From contig NZ_SORE01000020.1 in assembly GCF_004366595.1 (NCBI RefSeq), positions 1 to 64,000 on the forward strand: DNA of 64,000 nt. The letters run 5' to 3'. The notes beneath the pieces were generated by a model, which ran no database searches, was not told the origin of the DNA, and worked only from the letters and a program-made list of their open reading frames with translations. The stretch's first letter is position 1; each line of letters opens with the position of its first letter. The position numbers were made by a program, and so were the translations under genes. The DNA comes from Paraburkholderia rhizosphaerae. GTDB taxonomy: Bacteria > Pseudomonadota > Gammaproteobacteria > Burkholderiales > Burkholderiaceae. Shown here piece by piece: positions 9,501-17,188 of this stretch.

Positions 9501-9683
9501 GTCGCGCTTGCGCAGAGCCTTGGCCTTGGGGTGATCGCGGAAGGCGTGGAGACGGAAGCGCAGCGCGATTTTCTCGCGGGCGCCGGGTGTCACGCGTATC
9601 AGGGGTATTACTTCTGCCGGCCGCTGCCGGTCGAAGGGTTCGAGGCCTTCGCGGGCACCTTCGACGCGCAGCCGCTCGCGTAG
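6576..9683 (+). CDS. CHASE-PAS-PAS-GGDEF-EAL cyclic-di-GMP enzyme
   Basis: A 1,035-residue inner-membrane sensor starting at GTG 6576 (GTGA overlap with the upstream stop). Order: transmembrane segment (about 5-22), periplasmic CHASE domain (about 55-270), second transmembrane segment (about 305-330), two PAS domains (about 345-475 and 480-600), GGDEF, EAL. The cyclase active site GGDEF is intact at about residues 678-682, with a product-inhibition RxxD site (REGD) five residues before it. The phosphodiesterase motif is AEALVRW (Glu about 810) with LELTES, DDFG and EGVETE also present, so both activities look possible. Coupling with the upstream binding protein suggests periplasmic ligand control of c-di-GMP. 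A longer in-frame start overlapping the upstream gene lacks the hydrophobic N-terminus and is rejected. Confidence 0.95.
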   Translation: MNRARLILIPMLVLCSALTLTWTVWDHERHASQHELRSQFSYALGDAVSRIEQRMASYEQMLRGVQALFVATGTLEREHFRDYVGAVNADANLAGIQAIGLIEWVPQAGIARHVEKMRAQVGADYAIEPAGSRDSYAPVIERLPFATDRHTVLGFDAWASPKRRDAMEKARDSGLATISGKVQLASDLGQLDQPGFVMYLPVYQQGRPLDTVEQRRAHLLGWVYAAFRMHDVIASLYGEDPPGLSLAIYDGVEPSAAALLYRSADQPAQHVPSDLSAHEYLVVDGHDWVLSMSAQDRFMKRFGRNAEWLIAGTGGGLSVLLALLAWIMVTGRSRAMRLASTMTRELRESEEKFRAIADCTVNLEVWWGPDGKPRWINPSVLEYTGYSVDECMAMPDFAGTLIHPDDMPRVAPELLKGRQGLRGGDLEFRCIRKDGALIWLSASWVPIYDARGLLTGFRMSGRDITERKRFEEELRIAAVAFESLEGMMVTDADGTILRVNSAFTVCTGYTSEEVVGRTPRILQSGRHDRAFYRDMWETIHREGGWQGEIWDRRKNGEIYPKWLTITAVTGENGAVTHYVGTHHDITERKIAEERIKELAFFDALTRLPNRTLLWDRLRQAIAVSAQTGTCGALLFIDLDNFKTLNDTLGHDKGDLLLQQVAQRLSGCVREGDTVARVGGDEFVVVLGSLSGARGEAANQTEAIGEKILAVLGDAYQLDGVDYRTSASIGATVFLGHEASIDELLKQADLAMYKCKERGRNALCFFDPTMQTVVVERAALEAALRRAIDEDQFLVHYQAQVSDGDRVTGAEALVRWQHPERGIVAPADFIPLAEETGLILALGDKVLETACVQLAQWAKQPGMAHLTIAVNVSAQQFREPRFVEKVLAVLERTGANPYQLKLELTESVLVDNVQDIIEKMAALKAKGVVFSLDDFGIGYSSLSYLKRLPLDQLKIDRSFVRDILIDANDAVIARTIVALAQSLGLGVIAEGVETEAQRDFLAGAGCHAYQGYYFCRPLPVEGFEAFAGTFDAQPLA

Positions 9684-9703
9684 CCGCTCGTGTAGCCGGG
9701 GAA

Positions 9704-9730
9704 GGGCGGCGGCTCGACAGGCCGCCGCCC
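9704..9730. terminator. Hairpin between convergent genes
   Basis: Ten-base GC stem GGGCGGCGGC (9704-9713) / GCCGCCGCCC (9721-9730) with a 7-base loop, placed between the convergent GGDEF/EAL gene and the ABC binding protein. There is no T-tract, so it is a probable transcript-end structure rather than a standard intrinsic terminator. Confidence 0.55.
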
Positions 9731-9750
9731 GCACGGCTGCGAAACGTGCG

Positions 9751-10779
9751 TTATTTGACAGCGTTGACCAGCGACGGATCGATATAAGCGCTCACGTCCT
9801 GCGACTGCTTGTACACCGCGTTGCGAACATTGAACTTGTCCGCATTGGCGCTCGACCCGTAGATCGAATCAAGTCCGTCACCCTTGACGAACGCCTTCTT
9901 CGCCGCGGCCGCGTCGAGCAGATGGGTGCCCTTCAGCAGCGGCAAATACTGCTCGGGCGACAGGCCGACTCGCCCCGCCATGATCTTGACCGCGTCCGCC
10001 TGCGTCTTCGGATCGTTCACATACGAGACGCAGCGGTACCAGACCTTGATCACCTTTTCCCAGTCTGCTTTGCGCGTTGCGAGGCTAGCCGGATTGACGG
10101 TGATCGCGTCGTAGATCAGTCCCGGCGCGTCCGCCGACGTGAAGACCGGATGCGCGCCCGGCACGCGTTTCAACGCTTCGCCGGCATTCGGCTCCCATGC
10201 GCCGACCGCCGCGATGTCCTGCGACGACGCCAGCACTTGCGGCAACTCGTTGGTCTTCGCATTGACGAGCGTCAGGTCCGATTCCTTCATCCCGTGCTTT
10301 TCCAGCGCGGTATCGAGCAGCAGGTGGTCGACGAGCCCGACTTCGACGCCGACCTTCTTGCCCTTTAACGCCTCGATCGATTTCATTGACGGCTTCGCGA
10401 CGATCATGTCGTTGCCGCTCGAATAGTCGGTCAGCAAGATCATTACGTTCTTTGCACCACTCGCGCCGGTGACGAGCGCGTCGCCGTTGGTCGCGGCGAC
10501 GCCGTCGAGTTTGCCGGCCGAAAACGCGTCGAGCGATGCCGAGTAATCGAACCATTCAAAGTCAACCGCGACGTTCTCCTGCTTGAACCAGCCCTTGTCG
10601 ATCGCAACCTGGAACAGAACCCAGCCCGGCCAGTCGCTATAGCCGATTTTCAGCGGCGCGGCCGCATGCACGGATGCCGACGTGAAGCCGACCGCAAGTG
10701 CGGCCGCCGCGCCGGCAAGGCCACGGCGCAGCGTGCGGGATGCGACGAGTTGAGCGCGTGCGTATTCAAATGCTTTCAT
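9751..10779 (-). CDS. Guanidine-riboswitch-controlled ABC solute-binding protein
   Basis: A 342-residue periplasmic binding protein of the nitrate/sulfonate/taurine (NMT1-like) class, with a signal peptide ending near VHAAAPLKIGYSDWPGW. The fold markers YSDWPGW, a GKLDGVAATNGDAL ligand-hinge segment and GAWEPNAGEAL match proteins annotated as urea-carboxylase-related ABC transporter binding components. The start ATG (10779-10777) is preceded by CTGGAG. No permease or ATPase adjoins it. The missing partners are very probably the permease and ATPase at 30469-32449, because both units are led by the same riboswitch class. The likely ligand is guanidine or a guanidine-releasing compound; this is inference from context. 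Confidence 0.85.
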   Translation of the reverse strand: MKAFEYARAQLVASRTLRRGLAGAAAALAVGFTSASVHAAAPLKIGYSDWPGWVLFQVAIDKGWFKQENVAVDFEWFDYSASLDAFSAGKLDGVAATNGDALVTGASGAKNVMILLTDYSSGNDMIVAKPSMKSIEALKGKKVGVEVGLVDHLLLDTALEKHGMKESDLTLVNAKTNELPQVLASSQDIAAVGAWEPNAGEALKRVPGAHPVFTSADAPGLIYDAITVNPASLATRKADWEKVIKVWYRCVSYVNDPKTQADAVKIMAGRVGLSPEQYLPLLKGTHLLDAAAAKKAFVKGDGLDSIYGSSANADKFNVRNAVYKQSQDVSAYIDPSLVNAVK

Positions 10780-10925
10780 TGTGTGTGCTCCAGGAGACCG
10801 GGTGAAGTGTTATCGAATTGGATCGCCGTGGCGCGCGCATCGTGTGCGCATGCCGGCGTCATGACCGGTTTCCTGCGCTGCACGGGAGCCAGCCACGGAG
10901 AGGCACGACAGCATTCGCTATCGCG

Positions 10926-11036
10926 GATCTCCCGGGCTTTTGTCCCGCCGTGTAGTGCGGCCGCGAAGCATCGACGCTTCACGGCCGCACCGGGCTGCTC
11001 TCGGACCAGACGTTCGCTTGAACCGGAACCCTAGCA
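10926..11036 (-). ncRNA. ykkC: Guanidine-I riboswitch (ykkC), copy 2
   Basis: Read on the minus strand, this has the conserved ykkC elements in order: CTAGGGTTCCG, then CTGGTCCGAGAG, a variable stem with the pairable arms GCGGCCGTGAAGC / GCTTCGCGGCCGC, and ACGGCGGGACAAAAGCCCGGGAGA. It ends about 147 bases before the ATG of the ABC binding protein, which it should switch on when guanidine is bound. The variable arm differs from the copy at 23205, so this is not a recent duplication of the whole element. Confidence 0.93.
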
Positions 11037-11189
11037 TCCCTAAGATGCGACGCTGCCGCACCTCTCGACGGTTGCGCGAAGCCAGAAGCATGCCAACTGA
11101 CAAGACGGGATTGCGGGTGCGGCAGTCAGAGCCGGGTCCGGGCGATTTTCGGCTTCATCGATTCACCAGCACGAGGACCGATGCACTTT

Positions 11190-11924
11190 TTATGTGCGAG
11201 CAGGCTCGTAAAACGAGCGTGCCGCGTGCGCATGCGCCGGCAGCGCGCAAAACGTAGTCAGCGTATCAGCGCCACTGTCGGGCAATGACGGCGCAAAGCG
11301 GTTGCTCCTCACATTGAAAATACGGCCGGTTGCGCGCGGCTTCTTTTCGAATGCCGACATGATCGCGTCTGCTATATCGGCGCTTACCTCCGCGAGCGCA
11401 CGGCTCTGCGCATCCACAAGCGCATCGTAATTATTCCGGTCAACGCGCTGGATCACGATGGACCTGCCGTTAAGCACCCGCTTGAAGTCGGGTGTCAGTA
11501 TTGACCATCCAACCGAAAGCACTGCGCCTTTGCCGGGCGTAGCATCAAAGGCCCGTACATTGAGCGCGATTCGAACCGTTGGCCTGTCAGCGGTATGCGC
11601 GTCGGACGCGGGAGCGCTTCGCAACAGCCGTTTCAGGTCGATCGCTAGAACGGTTGCAATCTGCGCTTTCAGCGGCTCGCTCCACCGGGCACTTTCCACG
11701 ACCCGAACCTGTTCAGGGTTGATGCGCAGCACGAGTTCCGGCCGGTCGACTACTTCGGGAACAGCTACATAGTCGACGACGATCGACAGCGGGATGCCGA
11801 GGTCCCGCTTTTGACGTAGTTGCTCCGAGTTCAGCGTATAGACGCCTCCAGAAGGGCCATGCGCGCACCCACCTGCCAATAGCAATGACAACGTCGACAT
11901 AATTAACCAGCTTGAGCGCTTCAC
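11190..11924 (-). CDS. PqiC/ABC-transport auxiliary-type lipoprotein
   Basis: A 244-residue lipoprotein if the GTG at 11924 is used. That start has GGAGG at ideal spacing and leads straight into a lipoprotein signal (STLSLLLAGGC). The mature sequence (YTLNSEQLRQKRD, VPEVVDRPELVLR, WSEPLKAQIATVLAIDL) matches the ABC-type transport auxiliary lipoprotein family that includes PqiC. PqiC normally works with PqiA/PqiB in lipid trafficking between membranes, but no pqiAB or mlaD genes are nearby, so it is an orphan here. It is divergent from the DUF3313 lipoprotein and shares the FNR-like box at 12084-12097. An upstream start adding 36 basic residues lacks a ribosome-binding site. Confidence 0.75.
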   Translation of the reverse strand: MKRSSWLIMSTLSLLLAGGCAHGPSGGVYTLNSEQLRQKRDLGIPLSIVVDYVAVPEVVDRPELVLRINPEQVRVVESARWSEPLKAQIATVLAIDLKRLLRSAPASDAHTADRPTVRIALNVRAFDATPGKGAVLSVGWSILTPDFKRVLNGRSIVIQRVDRNNYDALVDAQSRALAEVSADIADAIMSAFEKKPRATGRIFNVRSNRFAPSLPDSGADTLTTFCALPAHAHAARSFYEPART

Positions 11925-12083
11925 CTTCGACCTCCATCCTGCGAGTGACTTTTGAAGTACGTCGGAGCGGGGGCGCATTCGCGATATGGGCATCCACGCT
12001 AATCTGACAATTAGATTCGGAAAACGAATCATTTTGGCATCGACTTTATCGTGTCGCAGATTATGTGCCCAAGTGCCATCGCG

Positions 12084-12097
12084 TTGATACAGGTCAA
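12084..12097. promoter_or_regulatory. FNR/ANR-type box in divergent promoter
   Basis: TTGATACAGGTCAA fits the FNR/ANR/DNR half-site pattern TTGAT-N4-ATCAA with one change. It sits between two divergent lipoprotein genes. On the plus strand a TAGCCT -10-like element follows 21 bases downstream; on the minus strand CATAATCT follows at about 18-20 bases. Either or both genes could be activated at low oxygen. Confidence 0.6.
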
Positions 12098-12240
12098 TCC
12101 GATCATCGTCGTGCGCACTAGCCTTTCATACAAGTTTCACGCGCCATGCGAATCCGCGAGCAGATAAATGTGAAACCTTGACTGATTGCGCTTGCAGGCG
12201 CGGGGCGCAATTCCCCATTGAATATTTAGTGAAGGGTGTA

Positions 12241-12936
12241 ATGATGCGAAAGACCATCTTTTTCAGAGCGGCTTCGATTGCGATAGCAGTGGTATTTGTC
12301 GCTGGATGCGCGAGTAGCAATACGCCGACACAATCGGAGTATTCCGGTTTCCTTAAGGATTATTCAAATCTTCATGAAACCACAGACCCGGATGGCGAAA
12401 CCTTCCTGCGATACGTCAATCCGAAGCTGAACCCGACGAACTACAGTGCGGTAATCGTCGAACCGGTAACCATGTATCCGAAAGCCGAGCCGACAGACCA
12501 GCTGAGCCAGGCGACGATCGACCAGGTGCGCAACTACAGCACGGCTTGCCTGAAACAGGCGATCGGCTCACGAGTGAAGGTCACGGAGACGCCCGGTCCT
12601 GGCGTTGTCAACCTGCGGGTCGCGATCACCGGAGTCGCCAGTTCGGCGGAGGGACTGCAGCCGTACCAGGTCTTGCCGATGGCGTTCGTGGCAACGATGG
12701 CCATCGACACTGTGGCGGGTGCGCCGCAGAAGGCGAAGCTGCTGGTCGAGGCGTTGGGCACGGACAGCGTGTCAGGCGAAGTCTTGTCGAAGGTCGTGCG
12801 CACGCACACAGGCGAGCGTTTGCAGCGGGTCGCATCAAACGAGCCTGTCATTACATTCGAGTCGGTCAAACCGATCATGGATCAGTGGTGCGATTCCGTT
12901 TCCAAAACGGTTTCGCAGTATGTAAGACCCCGGTAG
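12241..12936 (+). CDS. DUF3313 family lipoprotein
   Basis: A 231-residue lipoprotein with signal peptide MMRKTIFFRAASIAIAVVF and lipobox VAGC. The opening of the mature protein, YSGFLKDYSNL, followed by FLRYVNPKLNPTNYSAVIVEPV, is the hallmark of DUF3313 (function unknown, probably periplasmic face of the outer membrane). Start ATG 12241 (or the adjacent ATG 12244) is preceded by AAGGGTG. A start further upstream would place 21 non-signal residues before the signal peptide. The FNR-like box at 12084-12097 lies about 150 bases upstream. Confidence 0.82.
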   Translation: MMRKTIFFRAASIAIAVVFVAGCASSNTPTQSEYSGFLKDYSNLHETTDPDGETFLRYVNPKLNPTNYSAVIVEPVTMYPKAEPTDQLSQATIDQVRNYSTACLKQAIGSRVKVTETPGPGVVNLRVAITGVASSAEGLQPYQVLPMAFVATMAIDTVAGAPQKAKLLVEALGTDSVSGEVLSKVVRTHTGERLQRVASNEPVITFESVKPIMDQWCDSVSKTVSQYVRPR

Positions 12937-13003
12937 CCGGCGAACCGCAAACCGATTTCGGTGTCACCGATCGCTGCGTGCGATCAAACGGCGGGGAGCA
13001 CCT

Positions 13004-13804
13004 ATGTGGATTTATCGTGTGAATGAACCGCGCCTCGGCGCGGTTCGGGTGCGCGAATGGCGACGCCGTGCGCGTCACGCGGTTGCGCTGCTGCTTCTAT
13101 CGCTGGTTGTATCCACTACCGGGCTCGTGTTGCTCGACGAGTCGAACGCGCCGTTCGGCAAGCGGCTTTTCACGGCCATGTGGGACGCGGTCAATCTGAC
13201 GACCACGCTCGGCGACTTCTCCGACTTCGACGAGCGCCAGAAAGTATTCATGCTCGCGGCGATGTTCGTGACGATGCTGGTGGCTGCGTACGCGATATCC
13301 AGACTGACCGGCATCCTGTCCGGGGATGACGTGATGGTGTTCAGGGAGAACCGCGCAATGGAGCACAAATTCGAACGTCTTGAGAATCATGTCGTAGTGG
13401 TCGGTTACCGGTCACTTGGGCAGCGCATCGCGGCGAAGCTGCGGCAGGCAGGCGAAACGGTAATGGTGCTCGTCTCGGATGATGCGCTGGCCGATCTGGC
13501 CGCCGAACATGGTCATCTGGTCATCCTCGGCTCACTTGAAACATTCGACGATGCACTTCGGCGCGCCCGGCTCGACAGCGCAAAGGCGCTCGTCGTGACG
13601 ACGCCTGATAGCGACGCGAACCTGGCGGCTACGCTGCTCGCGAGTTCCTTGAACAGGTCGCTGCCGATCGTCGTGCCGGGCGAAAACGACTTGAGAAAGA
13701 CCTTGCTGGAAAACGCCGGCGCAGCCGAAGTGGTGATCAGCGACGAGATTGTCGCCGATGCGCTGATCGGCAAGCTCGCCGCTCACGCGGAGGCTACATC
13801 ATGA
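13004..13804 (+). CDS. Potassium-channel-like protein with RCK (TrkA-N) domain
   Basis: A 266-residue inner-membrane protein: TM1 (about 26-46), a pore-helix-like segment with TTTLGDFSDF (about 66-75), TM2 (about 80-100), and a cytosolic Rossmann RCK domain from about residue 125. The selectivity filter is not the canonical TVGYGD: one residue is missing and Gly-Tyr-Gly is replaced by Leu-Gly-Asp. The nucleotide-binding turn is GYRSLG, lacking the second glycine of GxGxxG. Ion preference and ligand gating may therefore differ from ordinary K+ channels. The stop overlaps the SulP start by four bases (ATGA), indicating coupled synthesis. Confidence 0.85.
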   Translation: MWIYRVNEPRLGAVRVREWRRRARHAVALLLLSLVVSTTGLVLLDESNAPFGKRLFTAMWDAVNLTTTLGDFSDFDERQKVFMLAAMFVTMLVAAYAISRLTGILSGDDVMVFRENRAMEHKFERLENHVVVVGYRSLGQRIAAKLRQAGETVMVLVSDDALADLAAEHGHLVILGSLETFDDALRRARLDSAKALVVTTPDSDANLAATLLASSLNRSLPIVVPGENDLRKTLLENAGAAEVVISDEIVADALIGKLAAHAEATS

Positions 13805-15531
13805 AGGCGCTTACTCCGAGCGGAACCCCGTCGCACCGGATTCCGCTGCTGCAAGGCGTGTTCCCTTTTTCGCGCGCGCAGTTGCCGGGCGATGTCGTCG
13901 CGGGCATTACGCTGGCCGCGTTGGGTATTCCGGAGGTGATGGGGTATACGAAGATCGCGGGCACGCCCGCGGTGACCGGTCTTTATACGATCCTGTTGCC
14001 GCTGGTCGCGTTTGCCTTCTTCGGCGCATCCAAACACCTCGTCGTCGCGGCGGACTCTGCGACTGCGGCGATTCTCGCAGGCATGCTCGTGAGCGTTGCC
14101 GCACTGGGCAGCAGTCAATATGTCGGCCTGACGGGCACGGTGGCGCTCGCTGTCGCCGCGATGCTCGTGCTGGCGCGAATCTTCCGGCTCGGATTCCTCG
14201 CTGATTTCCTGTCGCGCAGCGCATTGATCGGATTTTTGACCGGCGTCGGCATCCAGGTTGCGGCCGGCGAACTGGCGGGGTTGATCGGACTGGCGAAGCA
14301 AGGGCATGGCCCCATTTTGCAAGTGGTGTCGGTGTTTCAGCGGCTCGGCAGCGCAAGCTACGCGACGGCAGGCCTCTCGGCGGCGGTGCTGGTTATCATC
14401 GTCGGCTGCAAGCGCCTGTCGCCGCGTGCGCCCGGCGCGCTCATCGCGGTGATCGGTGCAATCGCGGCGAGCGCGTTCCTCGGCTTTGCTCAGCATGGAA
14501 TCGGTGTAATCGGCGAAGTGCCGGGCGGGATGCCATCGCTGACGTTTCCGACCGTCCGTTTGGCCGAGTTGAATCAGGTGCTGGCCACGGCGGCGTCATG
14601 CTTCATCGTGATCATCGCGCAGAGCGCCGCGACCGCGCGCGCCTATGCGAACCGGTATAACGAGCGCGGCGACGACAATCTGGACATCATCGGTCTCGCA
14701 GTTGCAAATGCAGCAGCGGCGTTCACCGGGACCTTCGTCGTCAACGGCAGCCCGACCAAAACCGAGATGGTGGACGATGCCGGCGGGCGCAGCCAGATCG
14801 CGCACCTGACAACGGCGGTCATCGTGCTGCTCGTCCTGCTTTTCATGACGAAGCCATTAAGTTATCTGCCGACGGCGGTGCTGTCCGCGATCGTCTTCAT
14901 GATCGGCCTGAAACTCGTCGACACAAAGGGCATGGCGGAGCTCTTTCGCGTGCAACGCGACGAATTCGTTGTTGCGCTTATCACCGCGTGCGTCGTGGTG
15001 TTCGTCGACGTGATGCATGGCATTATCGCCGCCGTCCTGTTATCGATCATCGACAACACGCGTCACAGCTACCGGCTGCGCACGCGCGTGCTCACTCGCA
15101 GCGAAACCGGGCACTGGGTTCCGCATGCGGTGGCGCCTGGTCTGTTCGCCGCGCCGGGGATCATCGTCTATCGTTTCGAAGCGGATCTTTTCTACGCGAA
15201 TGCCGGCCGCTTCATGGACGAAATTCTGAAGCTCGTGGAGCAATCCCAACCTTCGCCGCGCTGGATCGTCGTCGACGCGTCGCAAATCAGCAATGTCGAC
15301 TACACAGCGGGCAAGACGTTGTTGCAGTTGCACGATGAGTTGACGCGACGAGGCGTCGGTATTGCCTCGGTCGCCATGCCGGAAGGTGTGAGCAGCGAAC
15401 TCGAGCGCTATCGGCAACTCGGGAAGCTGACCGATGCGCGTCCGATCTACCCGACGGTCGATGCCGCGATCGACGCGCTGCGCGACGCGAGCGCACCGGT
15501 CGCAACGTCAGCGCCGGCTGCGAACACGTAG
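13801..15531 (+). CDS. SulP family anion permease with STAS domain
   Basis: A 576-residue SLC26/SulP transporter. The N-terminal membrane domain contains the family signature (GIPEVMGYTKIAGTPAVTGL) and about a dozen hydrophobic segments. A C-terminal STAS domain (about residues 455-560: RFEADLFYANAGRF, VVDASQISNVDYTAG) is the regulatory part. Substrates in the family include sulfate, bicarbonate and dicarboxylates; the sequence alone does not decide. It is translationally coupled to the upstream channel-like protein, which suggests ionic co-function. Ends with an alanine-rich tail. Confidence 0.92.
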   Translation: MKALTPSGTPSHRIPLLQGVFPFSRAQLPGDVVAGITLAALGIPEVMGYTKIAGTPAVTGLYTILLPLVAFAFFGASKHLVVAADSATAAILAGMLVSVAALGSSQYVGLTGTVALAVAAMLVLARIFRLGFLADFLSRSALIGFLTGVGIQVAAGELAGLIGLAKQGHGPILQVVSVFQRLGSASYATAGLSAAVLVIIVGCKRLSPRAPGALIAVIGAIAASAFLGFAQHGIGVIGEVPGGMPSLTFPTVRLAELNQVLATAASCFIVIIAQSAATARAYANRYNERGDDNLDIIGLAVANAAAAFTGTFVVNGSPTKTEMVDDAGGRSQIAHLTTAVIVLLVLLFMTKPLSYLPTAVLSAIVFMIGLKLVDTKGMAELFRVQRDEFVVALITACVVVFVDVMHGIIAAVLLSIIDNTRHSYRLRTRVLTRSETGHWVPHAVAPGLFAAPGIIVYRFEADLFYANAGRFMDEILKLVEQSQPSPRWIVVDASQISNVDYTAGKTLLQLHDELTRRGVGIASVAMPEGVSSELERYRQLGKLTDARPIYPTVDAAIDALRDASAPVATSAPAANT

Positions 15532-15569
15532 CGCGAGCCTCAGCCATCGCGGACAAATGGAGAAAAAAC

Positions 15570-17021
15570 GTGGCGGCGATCAATGGGCAGTCGGGCGGCG
15601 TGCCGCTGACCACCGAACGCGAAACCTCGATCGATGCGCAAGCACATCCGCTACCCGTCTTCCATGGTCGCGGCCCGCGCGCGTCGCGCATCGACGCGGG
15701 AAAAGCGGCCCGCCGCCGCGTGCCCCGATCCCGTCTCGCGGACTGCGAACTTCCGCACCGGGATGGCATCGCGCTGCTCGAAGCATCCAACGAAGGGCGG
15801 CTCGCCGAGCTGATACCCATACGATATGGACGTATGGTCGCGAGCCCGTTCGGTTTTTATCGCGGCGCCGCGGCACTGATGGCGTTCGATCTTGCACAAC
15901 TGCCCCATACCGACATTTTTGTTCAACTGACCGGTGACGCGCACCTTGCGAACTTCGGCCTGTTTGCCAGTCCGGAACGGCGTGTGCTGTTCGGGCCGAA
16001 TGATTTCGACGAAACACTGCCTGGACCATTCGACTGGGATGTACGCCGGCTGGCGGTGTCGTTTGTCGTCGCGGCACGGGAACGAGGATTCGGTGCCCCG
16101 GTCCAGAGCGACGTCGTGCGGCGTTTTTGCGCGACCTTTCGCCACTATATCGATGCGTTCAGCGAAATGGACGTGCTTGATGTCTGGTACCACCAATTCA
16201 CCGCGGACAGCATGCTCGCACACGCAGACTCGCCTAAAGAGAGAAGGATGGAGCGAGCTGTCGTCACGCGCGCGCGGAATCGCACGTCGCACACCGAGAT
16301 GGAGCATTCGACGGCGAGGGTCGGCGGGCGTCTGCGGATCAAGGACGACCCTCCTCTCGTCTACCACTACCCGGTGACGAACCGCCGGAACGCCGCGTTG
16401 TTCGACGACACGGTTCGCCACTTCATTGCCGATTTCCGCGACACATTGCCCGACGAACGACGCGCGCTATTCGATCGCTACGAACTGGTCGATATTGCGG
16501 TGCGGGTCGTCGGCGTCGGATCGGTCGGCACGCGCTGTTGGGTTGCGTTGTTCATGGCCGAGGGAAAATATCCGCTATTTCTACAGATAAAAGAGGCTCG
16601 CGCTTCGGTGCTCGAACGCTATCTGCCGCCAAGCCGCTACGCAAATCACGGACAACGTGTAGTGACAGGCCAGCGTCTGCTGCAGTCGGCTAGCGATATC
16701 TTCCTCGGATGGGCGACGTCCCGGATCAACGGCACGGACTTCTACGTCCGGCAGTTGCGCGATATGAAGGGTGCATTCGACCTCGCCGTCTTCGATGAGC
16801 GCGATCTGAGCGAATACGCCGCTTTGTGCGGGCATGCGCTCGCGCATGCGATGGCGAAGTCGGGCGACCCAGCGCTGATAGCGGGATATGCGGGGTCATC
16901 CGAAGCATTTGACGACGCGCTTACACGGTTTTCCACAACATATGCCGATCGTAACGAACGCGACTGGATGGTGCTCAAATCAGCAGTCAAGGCCGGACGC
17001 ATACGCGCGATACGTGAGTAG
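15570..17021 (+). CDS. DUF2252 domain protein
   Basis: A 483-residue cytosolic protein matching DUF2252 over most of its length: FYRGAAALMAFDLAQLP, GDAHLANFGLFASPERRVLF, NDFDETLPGPFDWDVRRL, and FLQIKEARASVLERYLP. The GDAHLxNFG and NDFDE motifs resemble the catalytic and metal-binding loops of aminoglycoside-phosphotransferase/kinase-like folds, so ATP-dependent phosphotransfer is plausible but unproven. The GTG start at 15570 has GGAGA eight bases upstream and lies 38 bases after sulP, so the channel-SulP-DUF2252 genes probably form one operon. Confidence 0.88.
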   Translation: MAAINGQSGGVPLTTERETSIDAQAHPLPVFHGRGPRASRIDAGKAARRRVPRSRLADCELPHRDGIALLEASNEGRLAELIPIRYGRMVASPFGFYRGAAALMAFDLAQLPHTDIFVQLTGDAHLANFGLFASPERRVLFGPNDFDETLPGPFDWDVRRLAVSFVVAARERGFGAPVQSDVVRRFCATFRHYIDAFSEMDVLDVWYHQFTADSMLAHADSPKERRMERAVVTRARNRTSHTEMEHSTARVGGRLRIKDDPPLVYHYPVTNRRNAALFDDTVRHFIADFRDTLPDERRALFDRYELVDIAVRVVGVGSVGTRCWVALFMAEGKYPLFLQIKEARASVLERYLPPSRYANHGQRVVTGQRLLQSASDIFLGWATSRINGTDFYVRQLRDMKGAFDLAVFDERDLSEYAALCGHALAHAMAKSGDPALIAGYAGSSEAFDDALTRFSTTYADRNERDWMVLKSAVKAGRIRAIRE

Positions 17022-17163
17022 TTACCCCCGGGTCTGTCCATCGTTTTGCGCGGTGAAGATCACTGGAAAGGATGCATTCGTGAGCATCCGGTCAATGATT
17101 CAGCTCGCCGCGTTACGATGAATCGGGTCGTACCGCGGTGGACCAGCTGACGAGCATCGCCGA

Positions 17164-17183
17164 GCGCTTCCGACTGAGCTAAC
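17164..17183 (-). other. tRNA 5'-half-like remnant
   Basis: Read on the minus strand, 17183-17164 gives GTTAGCTCAGTCGGAAGCGC, which agrees at 18 of 20 positions with the usual tRNA segment GTTAGCTCAGTCGGTAGAGC (positions 7-26). No T-arm or acceptor 3' half follows, so it is not a functional tRNA. It may be a decayed fragment or coincidence. Confidence 0.3.
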
Positions 17184-17188
17184 CGACA

